Assembly (NCBI GenBank): GCA_023457715.1
Contig: JAEWKR010000082.1
Span: forward strand, 1-64,000
Length of the DNA stretch: 64,000 bases
Reading direction: 5' to 3'
Origin: Verrucomicrobiota bacterium
GTDB lineage: Bacteria; Verrucomicrobiota; Verrucomicrobiia; Opitutales; Opitutaceae
Position numbers and translations under genes: made by a program. Each line of letters opens with the position of its first letter. Position 1 is the stretch's first letter. Under the pieces are notes generated by a model. The model made no database searches and was not told the origin of the DNA. It saw only the letters and a list, made by a program, of their open reading frames with translations. Shown piece by piece: positions 33,898 through 43,423 of the stretch.

Positions 33898-36800
33898 ATG
33901 ATTCAGCGCGCAAAATGGGTACGTCGACTCGGAGTTGTCCTCGCCGTGGTGGCTCTGCTTGCGGTGGTGGTGGTGTGGGTGCTGCCACCCATCGTTGCCA
34001 CGCAACTGACGACCCGCGCGTCCGAGGCCCTGGGGAGGAAAGTCGCCGTGGGCAAGGTGAAGCTCAATCCGTTCACGCTCTCCGTGACGATCGAGGACTT
34101 CGGCGTGCAGGAACCGGACGGGACGACGCCCTTCTTCGGCTGGCGACGCCTCTACGTCAACGCGGACGCCCTCGGCTCCCTGTGGGGTCAATGGTCGGTC
34201 AGCGCCGTTGAACTGGAGGGACTCGTCGCGCGCGGGCACGTCAAGGAGGACGGAACCCTCAGCATCGCCGACATCCTGGCCCGGCTCGAGGCGCAGGCCA
34301 GCAACCCGGCCGGGGAACCGAAACCTTCGCACCCGCCCCGCCCGATCCGCATCGCCCGGCTCAGCGTCACGCAGGCGAGCGCCGACCTCGCCGATCTGTC
34401 GCGCCCCCTCCCGTTTCGCACCCTGATCGGTCCGCTGACCTTCGAACTGACGGATTTTCGGACGGTCGCGGAACGCGGCGCACCGTATCGCTTCGAGGCC
34501 GTCACCGAGGCCGGGGAGAAGTTCAGCTGGCGCGGGACCCTGCGGGCGGAGCCCTTCCAGTCCGCGGGCGAATTTCGGCTCGAGAATATCGCCCTGCCCA
34601 AATACGCGCCGTTCTACATGGACCGTCTGGCGGCCGAGGTGAAGAGCGGGGCCTTGTCGATCGACGCGCGGTACGAACTCGACCTGACCGCCGAACGCCG
34701 GGTGATGGCGTTGTCCGAGGGCTCCGTCCAGCTCCGCAATGTGATCGTCCACGAGCGTCAGCCCGCGAGCGCCGCCGGTGGCGCAGGGTCGCCGTCCGCT
34801 CCTGGCGGCGAGGTCTCGGAGCCGGTGCTGTCGCTGCCTGCCCTCGATGTCACCGATATTGCCGCCGACGGGCTCACGATGAAGGCGACGATCGGGTCCG
34901 TGCAGGTGAAGGGCGGCGAAATCCGCGCGCGGCGCAATGCCCAGGGCGCCATCAATCTCCTCGGCCTGCTCCCCCCGGCACCCGCTCCGGCGACGCCGGC
35001 CACGACCACCGCGGCCAGCCCCGGCCCCACCCCGTCGGCTGAGGACCAACGCGCACCCGCGACCGCTGCGACGGCCGGGGCGATGCCCGACGTGCTTGTC
35101 CGCGAGGTGGCGGTGCAGGACTTCGCGCTCAGCTGGACGGACGAGACGTCTCCCCGCCCGGCCAAAGTGGGTCTCGCGCAGGTCGCGCTGCGCTTGGAGA
35201 ACGTCACCCTGGCGCCCAACGTGGAGATTCCGATGGACCTCACGTTCAGCTGGGCGCCCGAAGGCACGGTGCACGTCGCGGGGAAGGTCGGCCTGAACCC
35301 GGTCCGCGCCGACCTGCAGACCGAACTCGGGGCGTTCGCCCTGCTCCCGCTCAGTCCCTACCTCGAGACCCTTGCCCGGGTGCGAATCACGCAGGGCAGC
35401 GTTGCCGGCCGGATGCACACGCGGGTCTCGCTGCCGTCGAACGGCGCGGTCGAACTTGCCGCCGATGGCGATGTGTCGCTCGAGCGTTTCGGGCTTGTCG
35501 ACGGGCAGTTGAATGAGGAACTCGCCGGCGTGGGAGCCCTGCGGCTGCGCGGCCTGAAGGCCACCGTGGGCACCGAGGTCGCCGCCTCCATCGACGAGAT
35601 CTCCATCCAGGGGCCGTATGCCCGCGTCCTCATCGCCGCGGACAAGACCTTGAACCTCGCGGCGGTGACGGCCACGCCGGCGCAACCGCCCGCCCGGGAC
35701 GCGGCAACTCAACCAGCACCGCAGGCCGACGCGTCGGGCGTGAGCGCGTCGACCGAGGGGCCGGGTCCCCAGGGTCCGGCGGGCACCGTCGCCGCCCGCC
35801 CGAAGCTCGAGATCGGCCGGATCGTGATCGCGGACGGTGATTTCCGGTTCACCGACCGTTCGGTGCAACCCGCCGCGGCGGTGACCGTCTCCCAATTCGG
35901 CGGCACGATCGGCGCGCTGTCCTCCATCAATCCGGCCAAGGGCGAGGTGGATCTGAAGGCCGTGGTGGATGGCTCGGGCCCGATTGCCATCACCGGTCGG
36001 CTCGACCCCCTGGCGCCCAAGCCGTCGATCGATCTGAAGGTCGAGGTGAGGAATGTCGACCTCGTGCCGTTGAGCCCCTACACGGGGAAATTCGCCGGAT
36101 ACGAGCTCGCGCGTGGAAAGCTCGCCGTCGACGTGAAGGTCCAGATCGACGGTCCGCAAATCGATTCCGCCAACGTAGTGACGCTGAACCAGTTCACCTT
36201 CGGAAATCCCGTCAACAGCCCGGAAGCGACCAAGCTGCCGGTCCGGCTGGCCGTGGCGCTGCTGAAGGACAGGGACGGAAAGATCATCATCGACCTGCCG
36301 GTCGAGGGACGAACCGACGACCCCGAATTCCGCGTCGGCCGCGTCGTCATGCGGGTGCTCAGCAATCTGCTCGTGAAGGTGGCCACGTCTCCCTTCGCGC
36401 TGCTGGGCGCCGCCTTCGGAGGCGGGGGTGACGAACTTGCGTACCAGGAATTCGCCCCCGGTGCGGTCGAACTCCAGGAAGCGGAGGTGAAGAAACTGGA
36501 AACGATGACCAAGGCCCTGACGAACCGGCCCGGGCTCAGCCTCAGCCTGAGCGGCCACTACGACCCGGCCGCCGACACCTTCGCCCTGAAGCAGTCGAAG
36601 CTCGCGGACCGCGTGCGCCGGCTCGTGTGGGAACAACGCCGCCAGCTCGACCCCAACCTGCCGCCGCCGGCGGAGATCGTCGTTTCAGACGCGGAGTATG
36701 CCGCCACCATCAAGCGCCTGTTCGACGAGCAGTTTCCCCCGGGCACGGAGTTCGGCACGCCGCTGCCCGAGGCGCCGCAGGTCGTCAGCCCGCCGGCCCC

Positions 36801-37146
36801 GCCGCCCGAAGGCGTGCTGAAGCGCGTCTGGCGCGCGGTCACCTTTGCTCCGAAGCGCGAACAGCGACGCATCGAGGAAGCCCGCCAGGAAGCCGCCGCC
36901 GCGCACGAGAAAGCGGCGGCGGCGGCCGTGGCGACGGGACTGCCCGTGCCCGACATGGCCGCCCGGCTCGCCGAGAGCACGGCGGTCGACGACGCGGACC
37001 TGCGGGCGCTCGCACAGGCGCGTGCGGAACGGGTGCGCGCTTACTTCACCGCCCAGGGCATCGCGCCGGACCGGCTTTTCCTCGCCAATGCGGGCACGGG
37101 CGAAACCGGCGCCAAGGGTCCGCGGGTGTTCCTCGAGTTGCAGTAA
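33898..37146 (+). CDS. DUF748/AsmA-like periplasmic protein with OmpA-like tail
   Basis: 1082 residues. One N-terminal membrane anchor (LAVVALLAVVVVWVLPPIV), followed by a very long beta-rich DUF748/AsmA-type region (VGKVKLNPFTLSVTIEDFGV; ARVLIAADKTLNLAAVTATP; RLDPLAPKPSIDLKVEVRNV). Near residue 770-815 are the conserved FTFGNP and IDLPVEGRTDDPEFRVG strands. The C-terminal region (LRALAQARAERVRAYFTAQG; ANAGTGE) is OmpA/peptidoglycan-binding-like. These proteins bridge the membranes and are linked to phospholipid transport or outer-membrane homeostasis. Confidence 0.85.
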   Translation: MIQRAKWVRRLGVVLAVVALLAVVVVWVLPPIVATQLTTRASEALGRKVAVGKVKLNPFTLSVTIEDFGVQEPDGTTPFFGWRRLYVNADALGSLWGQWSVSAVELEGLVARGHVKEDGTLSIADILARLEAQASNPAGEPKPSHPPRPIRIARLSVTQASADLADLSRPLPFRTLIGPLTFELTDFRTVAERGAPYRFEAVTEAGEKFSWRGTLRAEPFQSAGEFRLENIALPKYAPFYMDRLAAEVKSGALSIDARYELDLTAERRVMALSEGSVQLRNVIVHERQPASAAGGAGSPSAPGGEVSEPVLSLPALDVTDIAADGLTMKATIGSVQVKGGEIRARRNAQGAINLLGLLPPAPAPATPATTTAASPGPTPSAEDQRAPATAATAGAMPDVLVREVAVQDFALSWTDETSPRPAKVGLAQVALRLENVTLAPNVEIPMDLTFSWAPEGTVHVAGKVGLNPVRADLQTELGAFALLPLSPYLETLARVRITQGSVAGRMHTRVSLPSNGAVELAADGDVSLERFGLVDGQLNEELAGVGALRLRGLKATVGTEVAASIDEISIQGPYARVLIAADKTLNLAAVTATPAQPPARDAATQPAPQADASGVSASTEGPGPQGPAGTVAARPKLEIGRIVIADGDFRFTDRSVQPAAAVTVSQFGGTIGALSSINPAKGEVDLKAVVDGSGPIAITGRLDPLAPKPSIDLKVEVRNVDLVPLSPYTGKFAGYELARGKLAVDVKVQIDGPQIDSANVVTLNQFTFGNPVNSPEATKLPVRLAVALLKDRDGKIIIDLPVEGRTDDPEFRVGRVVMRVLSNLLVKVATSPFALLGAAFGGGGDELAYQEFAPGAVELQEAEVKKLETMTKALTNRPGLSLSLSGHYDPAADTFALKQSKLADRVRRLVWEQRRQLDPNLPPPAEIVVSDAEYAATIKRLFDEQFPPGTEFGTPLPEAPQVVSPPAPPPEGVLKRVWRAVTFAPKREQRRIEEARQEAAAAHEKAAAAAVATGLPVPDMAARLAESTAVDDADLRALAQARAERVRAYFTAQGIAPDRLFLANAGTGETGAKGPRVFLELQ

Positions 37147-37243
37147 GCCGCCGCGCGCGGCCCGGATCCTTTGCGCCGCCGCCGCGGGTTCCTCCGGCGG
37201 CGGACCCGTCCGGGCGCGCCGCCGTTGGCCGCCGCGCCCGGCG

Positions 37244-39520
37244 TCAGGCGGCGGATTTCGAGCCCAGCCAGGCGCGGAATTCCTGCAACTGGTCCAGCGT
37301 GCCCAGGCCGAGCAGCCGGTCGCCGGGCCGGAGCACCTCGGTGGCCCGCGGGACGAGGATCTTGGCGTCGTCGCGCGCGATTCCCACCAGGCGCACGCCG
37401 GTGCTGCGCGCAATCTGGAGTTCGCCCAGCGGTCGGTCGACCGGGCCGTGGTCCGGGACCACGAACGACTCCAGCACGGCGCGGCCGAATTCCGGCCGCG
37501 TGGCATGACTGGCCGCTTCACCGTCGAAGAACGCGCAGGCCTGCTCCACTTCCGCGGCGCGACCCAGCAACAGCAGCTTGTCGCCCGCGAAGAGCCCAAA
37601 GTCCGATGAGGGTTGCGCGATGGAGTACCCGTTCCGTTCCACCTCCACCACGAAGCAGCCGAATCGCGCGGGAATCCGCACCTGCGCCAGCGTCTGTCCC
37701 ACATAGTCCGCGCCCGGCGGCACGTGGCACTCCCGCAGCTGCAGGTCCCAGGTTTCCAGCCGGTGCGCGAGCTCCTCGCGGTTCGACTCGCGCTCGCCGC
37801 CCGCCGGCTGGTGCCCGGCGAGGACTTGATTCACGGAATGCTGCCAGGTGCTGTGCCAGTAGATGAGCTTGCGCGAGAAAATCGCCACGAGCACCAGGGC
37901 CGCCACGCCGAGCACGATCCAGCCGATGCCACTGAGTTCGACGGGGAACAATGCGTACACCACCGCGCCCAGCCCGATGGCTGCGAGGGTCTTCAACGTC
38001 GTTTCGACGAAGCGCGGCGGCAGGGCCTGCACGTGCCAGGCGTCGGCGACAATGGCCGCGAGCGCCGAGAGATTGCGCCAGACCGCGAAGAGCGGGATGA
38101 GGACGAGGACACCGAGGACGGCCCAGTACACGATCTCCAACAGGTCCCGTCCGACCCAGGTCGACACCACGCTGGTCTCCACGTGCAGCAGCAACGCGTG
38201 GGAAAAGATGAGCAGACCGGCGACGAACAGCATTTCGAGGGCGACCTGAATCAGCCGCACGCGGATGAACTTCCACGCGCCCGGCTTGGTCGGGCGACGC
38301 TGCACCTGATGCAGCCAGCTCTGATACGCGGCCATGAATCGGGTGACCGGGGCCGGTTCGATCGCGTCGAGCCCGCGCAGGATGGGATCCGCAAAGCGGT
38401 TGAGAATGGGGGTCGCCAGCACGGTCAGCACCGAAAGCCCCACCGCCAGCGGGTAAAAGGACGCGGGCAGGACGGCGGCAGTGATGCCGGCCTGCGCAAT
38501 GATGAAGGTAAACTCGCCCAGCGGCGTAAGGAGCAGGCCGCCACGCCGGGCCTGCCGCGGCGGGACGCCGACGAGCATCAGCGCGAAGCCGCACGCGATC
38601 GGGCGCACGACCAGCGAGAACACACTCAGCGCCAGCACCGGGAGCCAGATCTCGCCCAGGAGCCGCAGGTCGATCATCATGCCGATCGAGACGAAGAAAA
38701 TGCTGCCGAAAAGGTTCCGCAGGCTGCCGAACGACACCTCGATCGCGTGCTTCTGCGGCATCTCCGCCACGAGGGCGCCAAACAAAAAGGCCCCCAGGGC
38801 GATCGAATAGCCGGCCTTGATCGCCGCGAGCGCAAGCAGGAACAACACCCCCGAAACCACGAGCGTCTGGAGTTCCGTGTCCGCCCGTTTCTCCAGCCAG
38901 CGCAACAGCCGTGGCAGGAGCAGCAGCCCCAGGCCCACGAAAAGCACGACGAAAGCGGTCAACCCCGTGAGCACCTGCCCCAGGCCCACCGAATTGTGCG
39001 CGCCCTGGGTGGCGAGCACCGTCAGCATGATCACGGCGACGATGTCCTCGACGATGGTGATCGCGAGGGCCATCTGGGCCGCACGGTCGTGGTTGAGCTT
39101 CAGCTCGCTCATGATCTTCGCGATCACGGCCGAACTCGACACCATGAGCATCGCGGCGACGAACAGGCTCTGGAGCGGCGTCCAGCCGAGCGCCCGCCCC
39201 AGGAGCAGGGTGAACGCAAACATGAACAGCGCGCCGATCGCCGTAGCCATCACGATGGGCAGCCCCATCTTCCGCAGCTTCGAAAGGCTCAGCTCGAGGC
39301 CGATCGCAAACATCAGGAACACCAGCCCGACGTGCGAGAGCTGCGCGATGTGCTCGGTGTCCGTGATGAGCGAAAACGGCGGCGAATACGGCCCGATCAC
39401 AATGCCGGCCAGCAGATACCCGACGATCGCCGAGAGTCCGATCCGCTTGCACAGCATTCCGGCGAGCCCGGCGGCGAGCAGGAGGACGACAAAATCCTGG
39501 ACAAGGGTGTAGTGTTGCAT
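37244..39520 (-). CDS. Cation:proton antiporter (KefB/CPA2 type) with two TrkA-C domains
   Basis: 758 residues from the ATG at 39520. About 12 TM helices with the CPA2 patterns (GYLLAGIVIGPYSP; LMFAIGLELSLSKL; VEDIVAVIMLTVL). A second membrane portion (~residues 430-560) resembles YbaL/RosB-like extensions. The C-terminus has two TrkA-C domains (CHVPPGADYVGQTLAQVRI; TGVRLVGIARDDAKILVPRA) but no TrkA-N NAD-binding domain. It probably exports K+ or Na+ in exchange for protons. There is no operon partner. Confidence 0.85.
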   Translation of the reverse strand: MQHYTLVQDFVVLLLAAGLAGMLCKRIGLSAIVGYLLAGIVIGPYSPPFSLITDTEHIAQLSHVGLVFLMFAIGLELSLSKLRKMGLPIVMATAIGALFMFAFTLLLGRALGWTPLQSLFVAAMLMVSSSAVIAKIMSELKLNHDRAAQMALAITIVEDIVAVIMLTVLATQGAHNSVGLGQVLTGLTAFVVLFVGLGLLLLPRLLRWLEKRADTELQTLVVSGVLFLLALAAIKAGYSIALGAFLFGALVAEMPQKHAIEVSFGSLRNLFGSIFFVSIGMMIDLRLLGEIWLPVLALSVFSLVVRPIACGFALMLVGVPPRQARRGGLLLTPLGEFTFIIAQAGITAAVLPASFYPLAVGLSVLTVLATPILNRFADPILRGLDAIEPAPVTRFMAAYQSWLHQVQRRPTKPGAWKFIRVRLIQVALEMLFVAGLLIFSHALLLHVETSVVSTWVGRDLLEIVYWAVLGVLVLIPLFAVWRNLSALAAIVADAWHVQALPPRFVETTLKTLAAIGLGAVVYALFPVELSGIGWIVLGVAALVLVAIFSRKLIYWHSTWQHSVNQVLAGHQPAGGERESNREELAHRLETWDLQLRECHVPPGADYVGQTLAQVRIPARFGCFVVEVERNGYSIAQPSSDFGLFAGDKLLLLGRAAEVEQACAFFDGEAASHATRPEFGRAVLESFVVPDHGPVDRPLGELQIARSTGVRLVGIARDDAKILVPRATEVLRPGDRLLGLGTLDQLQEFRAWLGSKSAA

Positions 39521-39665
39521 GGTTCCGGGCGCCAAGGCTGGGTGAGAACGAGGACGGGCGGCGTCCCCCCACGCGCGCGAAATCGGCGCCTGATCCGCCG
39601 GGAGTCAAGCCCACGCACCGGTCCGCGCAGCGATTGCCGGCGCGGCACCGCGCCCCGGCCCCTCC

Positions 39666-40973
39666 TCACTCCATCGTTTCGCCGGTCGGTTCCACCCGCG
39701 TTCCCGGGGCGCCCGGTCGGGCCACGGAACGAAATTCCGCGAACTTGCGCTCCAGCCGCTGCGCTTCCCGCAACGCGTCCCACATCGGCGGGTAAGGCTC
39801 GCGCACGAGCTCGCCGCCCCGGGCCGCCAGGTCCCACAGACCCATGCGCGCCCACATCGTCTGCTCGTGCCACTCGGGCATCCCCAGGATCGGATAGAGG
39901 CACACGCCGCGGAGCGGAATGCCCTCGTCGAGCAGGGTCTCGCACTCGTCGGCCAGCGTGCGGAGCCAGATCGGACGCATGTCGTCGACGTGCGAGGTCT
40001 CCGTCACGAGGAACTCACCACCATAGCGGCGCCAGACCTGCCGCAGCAGCCGCGCCAGCGGCCACCGGCGGGGATCGTCGACCGGTAGGGCGCACTCCTC
40101 GCGGCCGATCTCCCACTGGTTGGTCCAGTAGTAATTGACGCCCACAATATCCAGGTGGCGGCGGCTCCCGCCCAGCTCGGGCCGCAGGCGGCCGCACAGC
40201 ATGTCCCAGGACTCAAACACCGCGCGCTGGTTGAAATCCTCCGCGTCGGCGTGTGGATCGAGATGGTCGCGCGGCGGCACCACCCGGCAGAGCGGGTCCG
40301 CATTGATCATCCGCGCGTCGGGCAGCACCCTGCGGATGGCGTCGATGCCGGCAATCGCCGCCCGGATGAGCGCCACCTTGAGCTCGGGGCCGCGGTCGGT
40401 GCAGTGCGGGGCGAACCGGCCGACCGTGCCGCCCGCCCACGACAGGAACGAGGGTTCGTTCACGGGCGTGAAATAATGCGGTCCCTCCCCGTCGGCGCCC
40501 ACGAACTGCGCGGCCGCGTGGCAATACGCGGCGAAGCGGTGGACGAATTCCTCGCTGAACGGATCGAGATCCACCGGGTATCCGTAATGGAAAAGATCCC
40601 ACACAATCCGGATGCCGTGCCGGCGGCCGGCCTCCACGAACGGACGCACCGAGCTGAAATCCAGGCGCCCGCGCTGGTCGATCAGCGGCCAGCGCATCGC
40701 CTCGCGGGCGGCCAGCAGTCCGGCCTCGCGCAGCCGGCGGTAATCAGCGTCGGCGTGGCGGTCGTGCTGCGTTGCCTCGATCTGGTCGATGCGTTCCCGC
40801 CGCCGGTTGAATCCCGTCGCGGCTTCGAAGCCGGCGAAGAAAAAGCTGTCGAACAGCGGGCCGTGCTTTTCGTGGGCCAGCCGGGTGGCGCGGCGCGAGG
40901 CGCGCACCGGCCCCTCGGCCCCGGGGGAAAACGGGGACGGGCTGACGGGCTCGCGCTGGGCAGGCATGGTCAT
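39666..40973 (-). CDS. GH1-like glycosidase (second of a tandem pair)
   Basis: 435 residues from the ATG at 40973, two bases after the previous stop. It is a clan-A TIM barrel with acid/base Glu173 in TPVNEPS and candidate nucleophile Glu325 in LVTETSH. The segment RIVWDLFHYGYPVDLDPF is characteristic of GH1-like short enzymes. No signal peptide is seen, so it is cytoplasmic. The C-terminus (PYPPMWDALREAQRLERKF) is unlike standard beta-glucosidases. It shares overall layout with the adjacent gene. Specificity unknown. Confidence 0.75.
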   Translation of the reverse strand: MTMPAQREPVSPSPFSPGAEGPVRASRRATRLAHEKHGPLFDSFFFAGFEAATGFNRRRERIDQIEATQHDRHADADYRRLREAGLLAAREAMRWPLIDQRGRLDFSSVRPFVEAGRRHGIRIVWDLFHYGYPVDLDPFSEEFVHRFAAYCHAAAQFVGADGEGPHYFTPVNEPSFLSWAGGTVGRFAPHCTDRGPELKVALIRAAIAGIDAIRRVLPDARMINADPLCRVVPPRDHLDPHADAEDFNQRAVFESWDMLCGRLRPELGGSRRHLDIVGVNYYWTNQWEIGREECALPVDDPRRWPLARLLRQVWRRYGGEFLVTETSHVDDMRPIWLRTLADECETLLDEGIPLRGVCLYPILGMPEWHEQTMWARMGLWDLAARGGELVREPYPPMWDALREAQRLERKFAEFRSVARPGAPGTRVEPTGETME

Positions 40974-40975
40974 GG

Positions 40976-42271
40976 TCAATGCACGCCCGCGCTCGTCTCG
41001 ACCCGAGCGCCGTTCAAACGGCCGACGGACTCCCGGTCGTCCACCAGCGCCCGGAACTGCTCCACCAGCGGGGTTGCGATTCGATCCATCTTTGCGTCGA
41101 GGTCCCACAGCCCCATCTGTTTCAAGTAATACTCCGGCGGGTGCTGGCCCTGCCGATACGCCCATGTCACCAGGGCAAACAGCGGCCACCACGTGTAGCC
41201 CACCAGGGGGACGGCGGCCTCCCGCAGGCGGCGCACCGCCGCGACGGAGTCGCGCAGCCAGTCGGCGCGCCGGCCGACGGATCCGACGGACGCGGTTTCC
41301 GACACAAACACGGGCGAACGGTAACGGTCCCAGTACAGCCGACCGAGGCGCTCCACGATGTCGGCATCCGCATATTGCATCGCCCAGCGCAGGCCGCCGG
41401 GGCGCGTGCGGCGGGCCACCTTGTACGTGAACATCGGATAGAGATTGATCCCCACCAGCGGGAGCGGGATCGCACGGTCGTGGAACCAGGCCAGGTCCGC
41501 TTCGGTGGCCCCGTGCGTGATCAGCCACGACCAGAGCGAATGTCCCGGACGCACCCGGCCGCTGACGAGATCCAGGGCGAGGAACACAATCTCCTGGCGA
41601 TGGTGCGCCTCGGCCTCGAACTCGGGCAGCCCGCTGACGTAAAGGTCGGTGGCGTCGACATGGGCCATGACGGTCTCCGGATCCACCGCGCCCAACGCCC
41701 GCGCGGTCTCGACGATGCCCCGGCACGCGCCGAGCATCACCGCGACGAAGCCCCGCCAGCCGCGTCGATGGGGCGGCCACCAGCCGAGCCGCCCGCAGTA
41801 CCAGGCCGTGATGCGCGGTTCGTTCAGCGGCGTGTACGCGAAGACCCGGCCGCGCAAACGTTCCGCCAGTCGCGCCGCATAGTCCGCCATGTAGCTGGAA
41901 AAATCCCGGTTGAGGTAGGCGCCCTCGATCCAGGCGGGCAGACCGTAGTGCACGAGATCGATGATCGGCTCGATGTTGAGTTCGAGGAGACGGTCGACGG
42001 CCCGATCCACGAAGTCCCACTCCCACGCGCCGCGGCGCGGCTGGATGCGATGCCACGGCACCCCGTAGCGCGCCGCCTGCACGTGGATCTCGCGCATCAG
42101 GCCGAGGTCGGCATGCCAGCGCGTGTAATGCTGGGTGAGCTCGTACTCGTCGAGCGTTCGGCCGGTCTGGGGCCACGGGGCCGTGATGAAGGTATCCTCG
42201 ATGCCGGTGGCCCAGAGGAACGTGTCCGGCTCGGTCAGCCGGGGCAGGGAAGACTGTCGCAGCAAAGTCAT
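40976..42271 (-). CDS. GH1-like glycosidase (first of a tandem pair)
   Basis: 431 residues from the ATG at 42271. TIM barrel with acid/base Glu151 in TPLNEPR and nucleophile Glu325 in VFVSETASVG. FLWATGIEDTFI is like the GH1 start FLWG. The protein lacks a signal peptide. The pair with the next gene suggests a duplication; the two are divergent by eye outside the catalytic loops. No transporter or regulator belongs to this pair locally. Some other family of clan A cannot be excluded. Confidence 0.75.
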   Translation of the reverse strand: MTLLRQSSLPRLTEPDTFLWATGIEDTFITAPWPQTGRTLDEYELTQHYTRWHADLGLMREIHVQAARYGVPWHRIQPRRGAWEWDFVDRAVDRLLELNIEPIIDLVHYGLPAWIEGAYLNRDFSSYMADYAARLAERLRGRVFAYTPLNEPRITAWYCGRLGWWPPHRRGWRGFVAVMLGACRGIVETARALGAVDPETVMAHVDATDLYVSGLPEFEAEAHHRQEIVFLALDLVSGRVRPGHSLWSWLITHGATEADLAWFHDRAIPLPLVGINLYPMFTYKVARRTRPGGLRWAMQYADADIVERLGRLYWDRYRSPVFVSETASVGSVGRRADWLRDSVAAVRRLREAAVPLVGYTWWPLFALVTWAYRQGQHPPEYYLKQMGLWDLDAKMDRIATPLVEQFRALVDDRESVGRLNGARVETSAGVH

Positions 42272-42522
42272 GGTGGTTTCGAAGCGGTTACTCGTCGACG
42301 CGTCCAATCCACCCGGGGGCCCGATGCGCCATGGAATCACCCTCGACGCAGGCGTCGCCCCGCGCAACCCGTCCGGCTCCCGTGCATTCTCGGAGCGTCC
42401 CATGGGAAATCCCGCCATCGACACCCCGAAATCCCACCCGGTGCCAGGCTCGTGCCGGGCGGAGTCTCCCCACCCGCCGTGGTCGTGAAGGTCTCGAACC
42501 GAGCGACGACCTGGAGTTGGTC

Positions 42523-43143
42523 CTATTCCTCCTCGTCTTCGATCTCGGGCGGCTGAAGGGCAGTCAGCAGCCGGTCGAGTTCCCCCTGCGTGGGGTTGCG
42601 AAGGGAAAGCACGGTCAGCACCGCCTCGCCGGCCGGGAGTGTGACCCGCGTCTCGGCGCCAGCTGCGAGGCCCAGCACCGCCTGGGCCAGCGGAGAATTA
42701 TGCGGGAGGCACTCGATGCCGGACTCGGGATCCGTCGCGGTTTCCCCGTGGGTGGTGATGAGAAAGGTGAACCGATGCCCGCGCTTCGTGGCGACATCCT
42801 GTTTCTGCAGCGTGATTACGTGGCCGAGTTGCACGGTCCCCGTGGGCTTCGTGAGCCAGGTCGACGGGTCCACCTCGATGAAGGTGTTGCGGGCCACGAA
42901 ACGGTCGAGCGCGGTCATCTTGCGGTCCACCGCCCGAATCGCGTCCTTCGCCGCCTTGAAGCCGAAATTCTCGCGCAGGTCTCCCTGGCTGTGCGCCTCG
43001 ACCTTGTCCTTCACCAAATCGACCCGCTTCGCCTTCAGCGCCTCGAACTGCTCCGCCAGCACGCGGTTGTACCCCGGCCGGACGTAGATCGTCGTCGGCG
43101 CGGGTGGCGGAAGGCGAAAAATGTTTTTGCGCTTGAGGGGCAT
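42523..43143 (-). CDS. GreA/GreB family transcription elongation factor
   Basis: 206 residues. The N-terminal coiled coil carries the family tip motif HSQGDLRENFGFKAAKDAI with the two acidic residues (Asp55, Glu58) that act in transcript cleavage. The C-terminal FKBP-like domain is seen as LPHNSPLAQAVLGLAAGAE. An N-terminal extension of about 15 residues and an acidic end (EIEDEEE) exceed the ~158-residue E. coli GreA. It probably rescues arrested RNA polymerase, or is a GreB-type paralogue. It stands alone. The gap 42272-42522 upstream of the GH1 pair holds nothing recognisable. Confidence 0.85.
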   Translation of the reverse strand: MPLKRKNIFRLPPPAPTTIYVRPGYNRVLAEQFEALKAKRVDLVKDKVEAHSQGDLRENFGFKAAKDAIRAVDRKMTALDRFVARNTFIEVDPSTWLTKPTGTVQLGHVITLQKQDVATKRGHRFTFLITTHGETATDPESGIECLPHNSPLAQAVLGLAAGAETRVTLPAGEAVLTVLSLRNPTQGELDRLLTALQPPEIEDEEE

Positions 43144-43169
43144 GGGCGGCCGGCGGAGGCGACGAGGTC

Positions 43170-43303
43170 AGTTTGGAGAATTGCGATTTGAGATCCGGAA
43201 ACAGCGACGTTCGCGATCCCGACTCTCCTCTCAAAAATTTCCAATCTCAAACTCCCGGGGAGCGCTCCGTCCGCGCCGGTGTGAAATTTGAAATCCGAAA
43301 TCA
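43170..43303. repeat. Degenerate gatttga repeat with inverted copies
   Basis: Direct copy near 43170-43186 (gcgatttgagatcc), inverted copies near 43237-43253 (ccaatctcaaactcc) and a further direct copy at 43281-43303 (gaaatttgaaatccg). Located between the GreA-like gene start and the Calx-beta gene, also 280 bases without a gene. Confidence 0.6.
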
Positions 43304-43423
43304 GTAATTCCGCCGCAGGCGGCAGTCATCCGGGCGAATGGCGCGCCCGTTGACCGGGGACGAAGCGTGGAGCCACAACCCTCGCGGGCCAGCTCCAACG
43401 TCACGTCAACCCTCGACCCACCC

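Noticed and set aside
33733..36636. 967-codon minus-strand frame opposite the DUF748 gene
   Set aside because: High-GC shadow; the plus-strand frame has a membrane anchor and family motifs.
37613..40138. 841-codon plus-strand frame across the antiporter and a GH1-like gene
   Set aside because: Rich in Asp/His/Arg/Gln as expected for an antisense of hydrophobic genes; spans two real genes.
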